64,000 nt of DNA from positions 42,048,789 through 42,112,788 of the forward strand of contig CM036768.1 in NCBI GenBank assembly GCA_020796225.1. The letters are read 5' to 3'. This stretch comes from Arion vulgaris. Its lineage: Eukaryota; Mollusca; Gastropoda; Stylommatophora; Arionidae. The notes below the pieces were generated by a model. The model ran no database searches and was not told where the DNA came from. It was given only the letters and a program-made list of their open reading frames with translations. Made by a program: the position numbers and the translations under genes. Of the stretch, positions 57,090 through 64,000 are shown in pieces (the first letter of the stretch is position 1; the number at the start of each line of letters is the position of its first letter).

Positions 57090-58070
57090 TCTTCTCTTTC
57101 ACCATTTACTTCTTCATAGAAGTATTTGGGGGCGATGGGAGGGGAAGGTAATGATCTTGTGTGTGCTTGTTTTAAGTCACTTTGTAAGCTGATATTCATT
57201 TTCGTAAGGCTGTTCTTGACCCCATCGCTCCATCTTTTGCATGGTCTTCCTCTTGCTTTTTACTCATTACACTTTTGTCTGTGGTAGGCGATACCAGTGC
57301 ATTCTTGTCAGGTGTCCAAACAATTTAATCTGTTGTTCTTTTATGAATTGTATGACTGGCTTCACATCCAGTTTTCTTCTGATTTCTTCATTTCTAATTT
57401 TGTCCCTTATTGTAAAACCTGCAACTCTTCTAAGACACATCATCTCTATCGGTATGGTTGTCCGCTCATTATCTGCTATTATTGGTCATATTTGACACTG
57501 GTAACATAGTGTTGACCAGAAAATCGTTCTTATGAGATTTGATTTAGGTTTCAGCGGTATCTATTGATGTGACAACAGTGGTGTTAACCCTCCCATTATC
57601 TGGTTAGCTTTTGTGCAATGATTGCTGATTTAGCTATCGATATTTCCATCTGCTGTGAAAATTGCTCCTATGTATTTGGCCTCAATTGTTTGTTTTATGT
57701 CTACGTTCTGGAGTTTTATTGATTTTCTGGTTGTCTACTTATTGCCATTGTCTCTGTCTTTATTATATTTATTTTCATATTATACTCCTCACCCTTGATG
57801 TTAACTAAGCTCAAATGGTTCTGGAGAGATTCTTCGTTTTCTGCATCAGTATTTGGTCATCTGCAAATAAAATGTCTGGAATATTATTTTCTTTTCTCTA
57901 TTCTTGCTTCCCTACTTATTTTGTCCATGTATGATAAACAGCAGTGGGGAGCCTACATCACTGTCTAATTCCTGAATTTACTATGAATGTTTTTGATGTT
58001 CTAGTTTTTTGTCGTATGTAACTTTTACTTGAAATGTAATAACAAAGTACTGTAATTTGCATACGCTCTC
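57090..58070 (-). pseudogene. RTE-like LINE, RT palm to 3' end, minus strand
   Basis: Read on the minus strand from about 58070: SREARIE, then the catalytic box FADDQIL (57867-57856), INIIKTETMA, and KYIGAIFTADG at about 57660. RDKIRNEEIRRKLDVKPVIQ follows at about 57400-57340, then EQQIKLFGHLTRM and KARGRPCKRWSDG at about 57240, and NSLTKMNISLQS at about 57200. The 3' end, aagaagtaaatggtgaaag followed by GAA-rich sequence, is at about 57090. Several frameshifts are present. The 3' terminus is the same as the short insert at 59574-59726. The fingers region is missing; the sense-strand fragment at 54.2 kb covers that part but is a separate insertion. Confidence 0.8.
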
Positions 58071-59190
58071 CTAACAATTAGTCCTATGCAAACAGTGAGA
58101 CTGGAAAGAATTCAGAATGAGGCTATGCGCATCATTCTGGGATGCACCAAAGATACACCAGGAGTGTCAATGCGATTCCTTCTTGACCTACCAACTATTG
58201 CTAACTTAATTGAAACTTGGAGGGTTCGATCATATCTAAGAATCAATGCAAACAAGAAACATCCTCTCCACGAAGAACTCATTAAGGAGAAAGGGTGTAG
58301 ACTCAAGAGATGCAGATCATGGCTGAGTCAGGCGGAAGATACGCTTAGGAAAATATTGAACCTTCCGGAATTGAAACAGGAGAGGAATGGATTGCTGTGC
58401 CACATCAATTTCAGACTGCTTTCACCGTTATTATATCTATTAAGAAAAACTGCGAATAAAATAATATATCACTGCTAAACGTGGAGGTGGAGGCTCTCTT
58501 GAATGACATCATCAATGATACAGATGTCGTTATTAACACCGATGGTTCAGTCATTCGCCAACAACGCTGTGCGTGGGTTTTTCAGCACGCTCAGGAGGAA
58601 AAATAATAAGAGAGGCCAGTGGGGCCTACGCAACAACCATAAGTAGCTTGACAATGGAGGTTCGGGCGGTTACAGAGGCGGTGAAATGGTTGGCATCTCA
58701 CAACTACTCTCGTGTTTTCCTACTCAGTCACTCCATGAGCATGATTCGTAAAGTCGAATCAGGTACGGTGAGATGCAACTGGGTGGAGGTAATGGTACAG
58801 ACAGTGATCAGAGAAATCACCTTCATTTTTGTCCCTGAGCACGCAGGAGTTAGAGGTAATGAACAAGCTGATAGATTGGCTGACTTAGCTACAATATCAG
58901 AGGGAGCTACCATGGATCGAAGTGACATTTTTCACGCATTGAAAGAGTCTTTCCGAACACAGGAGTTTCGGGTCTGTGAATCCCACTCGCTGACCAGATT
59001 GAAAGAGATGGGTGTCAATATTGGTGCAGCCCAAAGAGAACGACATACTAAATATGCAAAGAAATTGATTAATCAACATCGAACTGGCGTGTTGGGTCGC
59101 TGGACGCTTCTGGATTTGCTGATGCGGAGATCGGAACACCTATGGACATGTCCGGAGTGCTATGATGATAGTCCTCATATAACTGATAAC
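58071..59190 (+). pseudogene. I-clade-like LINE, RT C-terminus and RNase H
   Basis: Frame 58086-58478 gives LERIQNEAMRIILGCTKDTP and FLLDLP, the block after the RT palm in I-like elements. RNase H follows from about 58528: VINTDGSV (first Asp), TMEVRAVTEAVKWLA (Glu, about 58650), LLSHSMSMIRKVES (about 58720) and EHAGVRGNEQADRLADLA (last Asp, about 58840). The third catalytic position is His (LSHS) where relatives have TDS, so the RNase H should be inactive. WTCPECYDD at about 59140 is the C-terminal zinc-knuckle-like motif. The large frame (58573-59340) is intact for 255 codons, but its last 50 codons appear to belong to the adjoining Penelope element. Confidence 0.8.
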
Positions 59191-60215
59191 TGTAATTTTA
59201 CAAAATACAAAAACAATGACAATACAGAGAAACGTTTCGATCAAAGGCCTTTATCAACCAAACGATACAACATGAGTGACGAATTTCACATCACACTAAA
59301 TTTGGACTCTGACAAAGATATTGCAACGGTAAAAAAATGAAAATATGTGACTAAAAAGGAATAACTTAAGTCAAATCCTGAAGTCTTCCCTAACTATGCT
59401 TTGGTGGCTTACAGACGGGACAGGAGTCTTAAGGATATGTTGATATGCAGTCGTCTTAAGTCCAATATCCAGTATCATTTGGCAATGTCCAGTGTGGCCG
59501 TCGGCGTTGCAATACGTGTGACTATGTTATACAGAATCGTACTGTATCTTTTCCTAAAGCCACGTTTGTTATTATCACCACGTAAAAGATGGAGCCACGG
59601 CATCAAGAACAGCCTTACGAACATAAATATCAGCTTACAAAGTGCCTTAAACAAGCACACACTAGATCACTACGTTTCACTCCCAACACTTCTATAAAGA
59701 AGTAAATGGTGGAAGAGAAGAAGAAGCACGTTTGTTATTGAAGATGTTTTCACATGCGAATCCCGAAATATAATCTACGCTATCACGTGCAAGCGGTGTG
59801 CTAAGATATATATCGGCGAAACAGGCAAAATTCTCAGTGACCGTTTCAGCCAACACTTTCGCTATATAAGTCAATGTTCTGTGACCCCTGTAGAAACTCA
59901 TTTCAATGAAACTGACCATTTGGAACCTCGCGACTTCCAGGACACGGTCATCTGATCATGTTCCTCTGATGATCGTAGTCGATGTGATCTGACGAATCGG
60001 TTTATTTCGTTATATGGCACCTTGCGACCTCATAGACTCAACGCTCTACATTGCTATGCGTCTTAGTACTTTCTCTTCTCATGCTCCATTTTTTATAAGT
60101 GTATATGTTAAATGTTTATGTCATATATTTACTTAATTGTTTTTATTGTTTCTCTTATTTGTCCACTTCTAGTTTTTCTGCATTTATTTCTTGGTGTGGC
60201 CACATGTTGATTCTC
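59191..60215 (+). pseudogene. Penelope-like element copy 2, linker and GIY-YIG nuclease
   Basis: Frames give YALVAYRRDRSLKDMLICSR (about 59395), CGRRRCNTCDYVIQNRT (about 59490), then, after an insertion, EDVFTCESRNIIYAITCKRC and AKIYIGETGKILSDRFSQHF at about 59740-59855. This is a well-preserved GIY-YIG nuclease core (IIYAITC..KIYIGETG..L..R). VETHFNETDHLE, the SCSSDDRSR stretch and FISLYGT (59890-60020) match PLE copy 1 at 14.7 kb. PLEs couple a telomerase-like RT to this nuclease. The sequence at 59191-59360 may be the preceding linker. The RT domain is absent, so it is a 5'-truncated copy, further disrupted by the RTE tail at 59574-59726. Confidence 0.8.
59561..59739 (+). mobile_element. 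5'-truncated RTE-like LINE tail inserted in the PLE, with 13-bp TSD
   Basis: cacgtttgttatt occurs at 59561-59573 and again at 59727-59739. Between them lie 153 bp ending in aagagaagaagaag, which match the 3' end of the minus-strand RTE-like element (57090-57245), including aagaacagccttacgaa and cagcttacaaagtg. Removing the insert and one repeat restores continuous PLE codons (A-T-F-V-I-E-D-V-F). This is therefore a classic truncated LINE insertion with its target-site duplication still intact. Confidence 0.9.
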
Positions 60216-61044
60216 AGCTCACCCATGAGAGGACAGTCTGCTGACACTGGCAGAGAGCTGTTTGACTTATTCCTAGTCTATATAAGTGGTTGTTGAGTCT
60301 GCAGTGTCCGGTGCGTAGTCGAAATATAATGACCTGGTCTGTTATGCTTAGGTCTTTGAGGGAGTCTTTTCCATAATCATATCCAGTGTTTGTCTTCCAG
60401 TCTACTGCAGATTTTCTCTGTATGAGGGTTTTGACCTCATGAAAAGACAGGGGCTGGTAAATTTGCTCTTTGGCACTGCCCTCCTTAGCTAAGACGTCGG
60501 CACTCGCCCGAGTAGTTACCGGGGCCCAAATTTGGGGTGTAAAGAATAGAACCACTGTTACCTGTCACGCATGTCGTAAGAGGTGACTAAGGAGGTTTGG
60601 CTGAAATCGGATGCATGTGTCCTAAACGTGTAGAAGTCTATGCATTTAGGGACCTACCAAACCAATATGCAACGTATATACGTTCTTGGCAAAGATCAAA
60701 CATATCACAAAGAGTGATTTTAAATTAGTCGTAAAGAATAAACACAAAGAAGAAGAAGAAGACATCGACACTATCAATGCCTGCATTGCTACTGTGAGAT
60801 GGAATCCACTGCAAGCGAATGTCTGCCTTTTCTTAAAGCTGAGCAAGTTCTCTTTTAGGTTTTGTACTGTGCTGTCAGCGGATTTAGCCTCCAGGGCTTG
60901 TCTAGCTAACAGTGAGTCTGTAGGAAATACAATCTTGCCTGCAGGTGCTTGCGACTTATTCATATGATATATTGCCATCAGAAGTGCTAAGAGTTCTGCT
61001 TTGTAGTTGGAACATATTCTTCCAGTAGGGGTCGCTAGAGACAC
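60216..61044 (-). pseudogene. Jockey-like LINE, RNase H and C-terminal region, split by a SINE
   Basis: Read on the minus strand from 61044, GRICSNYKAELLALLMAIYH holds the catalytic Glu region and IVFPTDSLLARQALEAKSAD the Asp region. The frame reaches WIPSHSSNAGI-like codons at about 60800. A SINE (60505-60758) then interrupts, and the domain resumes at SADVLAKEGSAKEQIY (60490-60430), followed by LSITDQVIIFRLRTG and CRLNNHLYRLG. A degraded CxC motif lies near 60230. The RT is missing. The 5' junction at about 61044 abuts another LINE (RTE type) on the same strand, so this is probably a 5'-truncated insertion into that element. Confidence 0.82.
60491..60772 (+). mobile_element. SINE copy E with tRNA-like head, (GAA)n tail and 14-bp TSD
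   Basis: The body is 60505-60758 (254 bp). It starts cgcccgagtagttaccgggg (A-box-like), carries the atgtcgtaagaggtgactaa core, and ends in caaagaagaagaagaag. The flanks aagacgtcggcact (60491-60504) and aagacatcgacact (60759-60772) match at 12 of 14 positions and are the duplicated target. The insertion lies within the RNase H domain of a minus-strand Jockey-like LINE. No protein is encoded; mobilisation would depend on a LINE in trans. Confidence 0.88.
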
Positions 61045-61059
61045 AGTAGATACTCAAAA

Positions 61060-62014
61060 ACACCACGATTTTTGCCGGGCCCCACAAAGAAAAATGATCA
61101 CGAGCCGCCAGAGATCTGATGTATCATCACATGTTCTTACAGCCGCCATTTGAGCACTATACAATTCTCTTATGATCTGTACTAAATGTAATGAAAATCT
61201 CATTTCTCCCAATATTTTTCACAATGTATGATGTTCAACACAATCAAATGCCTTTGAGTAGTCAATAAAACATGAGTATAGATCTACATTATACTGTCTA
61301 GATTTTTCTATGATTGTTCTCATGTTAAATATATGGTCACGTGTACCTCTGTTCCGTCTAAACCCAGCTTATGTTGATATTTTTTTCCATTTTCCTATAC
61401 AGTCTTCCCATAATAAGTTTTAATAAGATTTTACTTTCGTGGCTAATCAATGCCACTGTTCTATAGTTTGTACATAATTTGGTGTCTCTCTTTTTAGGTA
61501 TTGGGATAAATATTGATTTTTTCCATTCCTTTGGCCATATTCATGTTTCATTACTTTTTTGCATATTGCATGCTATTATGTTATGTTATGTTCATGTTAT
61601 GCGATCGACGTCACGGCACTTTGGACATTCCCATGCATGCTGTGTCCTCCGCTGCAACAGCCATCCCAAAGTCCATTTGCTCACCGTACCCATGATAAGT
61701 TGATTACTATATCGTCTCTCTCTACCACGAAGACGACACGGTTTGGCATGTCCAACCTTAACGCTTAATTCTCGAACTTGTTCCAGTGTCTGAGACTTGC
61801 TCATGTCACATAATTGAGAATGTACCGCATTGATGATATCGGCTTTGTCCATACTTCTGTCCGTTTGAGTCGCTGCTTCGATAAATTCTACTGAAATATT
61901 GTCACAGACTGGTGATTTTTCCATCTTCAAGCGTTTTATTGCCCTTTCAACTTTCTCTAGCGATGGTTCTGGCTCTGTCTCTGTGATTATTTCAGTAGAA
62001 CTTCCATTTCGCAC
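61060..62014 (-). pseudogene. RTE-like LINE RT fragment, minus strand, interrupted
   Basis: On the minus strand the frame from 62014 gives EPSLEKVERAIKRLKMEKSP and NISVEFIEAA (to about 61885), the start of the RT. After a foreign segment (61592-61885) it resumes with WPKEWKKSIFIPIPKKRDTK (about 61545) and CTNYRTVALISHESKILLK. Degraded FIDYSKAFDCVEH (about 61245) and LVQIIRELYSAQMAAVRT (about 61165) follow. It ends at about 61060, where the Jockey-like fragment begins. The order and motifs identify an RTE-clade RT; the palm FADD/YADD box is not reached. Stops and frameshifts are frequent. Confidence 0.75.
61592..61885 (-). mobile_element. I-clade-like LINE C-terminus nested in the RTE fragment
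   Basis: The minus-strand frame reads SMDKADIINAVHSQL, GRERRYSNQLIMGTVSKW and then TLGWLLQRRTQHAWECPKCR, ending CRDVDRIT. It aligns with 58915-59165 (ATMDRSDIFHALKE.., WTLLDLLMRRSEHLWTCPEC), so it is the same family. It is fused in frame to the RTE RT start, creating a 140-codon chimeric frame. The 3' end is followed by an aacataacataacat tail at about 61575-61592, consistent with the A/C-containing short-repeat tails of I-like elements. Confidence 0.75.
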
Positions 62015-62069
62015 TTATTAGTTTTCGATCTAATACTAGATCATCTTTAATGATTAGTGTCCGCTGTGT

Positions 62070-62490
62070 GAATAATTAATCTTCAATTATTATTTTTCTC
62101 TGGATTCATAGTTAATCTTCAATTATTATTTTTCTCTGGATTCATAGTTAATCTTCAATTATTATTTTTCTCTGGATTCATAGTTAATCTTCAATTATTA
62201 TTTTTCTCTGGATTCATAGTTAATCTTCAATTATTATTTTTCTCTGGATTCATAGTTAATCTTCAATTATTATTTTTCTCTGGATTCATAGTTAATCTTC
62301 AATTATTATTTTTCTATGGATTCATAGTTAATCTTCAATTATTATTTTTCTCTGGATTCATAGTTAATCTTCAATTATTATTTTTCTCTGGATTCATAGT
62401 TAATCTTCAATTATTATTTGTCTCTGGATTCATAGTTAATCTTCAATTATTATTTTTCTCTGGATTCATAGTTAATATTCAATTATTATC
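62070..62490. repeat. Tandem repeat, 36-bp unit, about 11.5 nearly identical copies
   Basis: Units read ggattcatagttaatcttc, aattattatttttctct. The ggattcat motif recurs every 36 bp (62102, 62138). Only two or three substitutions occur in the whole array, which makes it the most homogeneous in the window and probably recent. It lies about 90 bp upstream of exon 4 of the M13 gene. Confidence 0.97.
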
Positions 62491-62576
62491 AAGTTGACTA
62501 GTTTTTGTTGTTAAAGACAGACAAACAATTTATTAAATATGTCTCAATATAATGCTTGATTTTTGTTTTTCTTCAG

Positions 62577-62629
62577 GAATCGTATTCTCTATCTTACAAG
62601 AAAGGACATTCGTACAGCAGCACTTAGAA
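62577..62629 (+). CDS. Neprilysin-like M13 metallopeptidase, probable exon 4
   Basis: A strong acceptor (tttttgtttttcttcag, ending 62576) and a strong donor (gtgagata at 62630) bracket 53 bp. Read from phase 1 it encodes IVFSILQERTFVQQHLE. This fits the M13 region after GGW..IP, where a Phe-x-x-Leu and a helix ending LLE occur (for example GTFDVLxEx....LKHLLE). The reading phase does not agree with the most obvious end of exon 3. Either that donor is wrong, a small exon is missing, or the sequence has an indel. The remaining exons, including the HExxH zinc site, lie beyond the window. Confidence 0.6.
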
Positions 62630-62631
62630 GT

Positions 62632-62924
62632 GAGATAACTAAATCATGATATATTTGTTTTTTTAACTTTAGTTTTGATATTTTTGTCAATTCTCGTAAC
62701 TATCTCCAGCATTTGGTTTATTTTAAAAAAAATAATATAAACGTAAAATGATAAACCAGAATACAAGAACACGCAAACAGTGAATGATCTGACAGAAACG
62801 ACACAATGGCTCGGTCTTAAAATTAGCAAAGACACCAATACAAGACGGCGAAGCAACAACATGCATCAAGACACGATGTTGATTCAGGAAAGGTGTATTG
62901 AAGATGTTGGTGAACTTGTTTTCT
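62632..62924. other. Start of intron 4, AT-rich
   Basis: No recognisable element or coding sequence before the terminal array. Confidence 0.4.
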
Positions 62925-64000
62925 ACCACATCTACATCATCTCCATAAACTAATATCTTCCTACCACATCTACATCATCTGTATAAATGTCTTCCTACTA
63001 CATCTAAATCATTTGTATAAATGTCTTCCTACTACATCTACATAATTTGCATAAATGTCTTCCTACTACATCTACCTCATCTGCATAAATGTCTTCCTAC
63101 TACATCTACATTATTTGCATAAATATCTTCTTACTACATCTAAATCATTTGTATAAATGTCTTCCTACTACATCTACAACATCTACATGATCTGCATAAA
63201 TATCTTCTTACTACATCTACATCATCTGCATAAATGTCTTCCTACTACATCTACAACATCTACATGATCTGCATAAATGTCTTCCAACTACATCTGCATC
63301 ATATGAATAAATTTCTTCCTACTGCATCAACATTCTGCATAAATGTCTTCCCACTACATCTACATCATCTGCATAAATGTCTTCCTACAACATCTACATC
63401 ATCTGCATAAATGTCTTCCTACTGCATCTACATCATCTGCATAAATGTCTTCCTACTGCATCAACATTCTGCATAAATGTCTTCCCACTACATCTACATC
63501 ATTTGCATAAATGTCTTCATACTACATCTTCATCATCTGCATAATATAATGTCTTCCTAATACATCTACAACATATGCATAAATGTTTTCCATCAACAAC
63601 TACAACATCTGAACAAATGTCTTTCTACTACATCTACATCATCTGCATAAATGTCTTCCTACTACATCTACAACATCTGCATAATCTACATTCATATCAT
63701 CTGCATAAATGTCTTTTACTACATCTACATCATCTGCATAAATGTCATAATACACCATCTACATCATCTGCATACATGGAAGACATTTATGAAGAATGTA
63801 CATGTAGTAGGAAGACATCTACACCATCTGCATACTCTAATGTCTTCCTACTACATCTGCAACATCTGCATAAGTGTCTTCATACAGCATCTACATCATC
63901 TGCAGAATCTAATGTTTACCTACTACATCCACATCATCACATAAATGTCTTTTACTACATCTACATCATCTGCACACATGCCCTCCTACAACATCTACAT
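62925..64000. repeat. Minisatellite, about 34-bp unit, at least 31 copies, continuing past the window
   Basis: Units read cttcctactacatctaca, tcatctgcataaatgt. Variants include an extra acatctacatgatctgc block and shorter catcaacattctgc units. Around 63775-63815 a short inverted segment (tggaagacatttatgaa, gtagtaggaagac) interrupts the direct orientation. The array reaches the right edge. Confidence 0.95.

Noticed and set aside
54244..58070. The two RTE-like fragments (54.2 kb sense, 57.1 kb antisense) as one twin-primed, inverted insertion
   Set aside because: In twin priming the inverted 5' part lies beyond the 5' end of the 3' part. Here it lies on the tail side, with M13 exon 3 and other repeats between, so separate insertions fit better.
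59692..59919. 75-codon minus-strand frame over the Penelope nuclease
   Set aside because: It is the antisense shadow of the GIY-YIG coding frame on the + strand.

Overview
This is eukaryotic, intron-bearing animal DNA. It is AT-rich, full of minisatellites and nested retroelements, and the only recognisable host coding sequence is a few short exons with GT/AG borders. The repertoire (RTE-, Jockey- and I-like LINEs, Penelope-like elements, a Polinton/Maverick relic, hAT and Tc1/mariner-type traces, tRNA-like SINEs) and the neprilysin-like peptidase genes suggest an invertebrate. My best guess is a lophotrochozoan such as a mollusc, inferred from remembered family resemblance, not from a search.

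Host genes: two M13 (neprilysin-family) zinc metallopeptidase genes lie in tandem on the + strand. The last exon of the upstream gene is at 2400-2499. The first exons of the downstream gene are at 51192-51272 (signal peptide), 52298-52336, 56220-about 56329 (start of the M13 N-terminal domain) and 62577-62629; that gene runs off the right edge. No other convincing host gene was found, so about 49 kb between the two genes is repeats and mobile elements.

Layout: 0-4.2 kb holds four minisatellites around the terminal exon. 4.4-4.7 kb is a dispersed repeat whose partner lies at 55.5 kb. 5.6-8.0 kb has RTE-like LINE fragments and 8.0-11.9 kb has degenerate tandem repeats; all of 5.5-14.7 kb is unusually rich in homopolymer runs and looks like poorly polished consensus. 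13.9-15.2 kb is the 3' end of a Penelope-like element. 15.86-22.3 kb is a decayed Polinton relic (integrase, capsid-type protein, hydrophobic protein). 22.3-26.1 kb is a nearly complete but dead Jockey-like LINE (endonuclease, reverse transcriptase, RNase H). 26.2-38.1 kb is mostly three large arrays (61, 39 and 55 bp units) separated by SINEs. 38.2-41.3 kb is an RTE LINE with an (ATT)n tail, followed at 43.4-44.2 kb by two more LINE fragments. 44.7-51.1 kb holds six arrays, a hAT fragment and SINEs. 51.2-62.6 kb is the peptidase gene, whose introns carry nested LINEs, Penelope, SINE and MITE insertions. 62.9 kb to the end is another array.

Tandem arrays occupy roughly 20 kb (about 31%) of the window. 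Nearly every long open frame in them is an artefact of unit lengths divisible by three. The transposon coding regions are broken by stops and frameshifts, so none is expected to be autonomous. Insertion histories can be read from target-site duplications (59.56/59.73 kb and 60.49/60.76 kb) and from a paralogous empty site (about 46.68 kb). The shared (GAA)n tails of one SINE family and one RTE-like LINE suggest a mobilising partnership.
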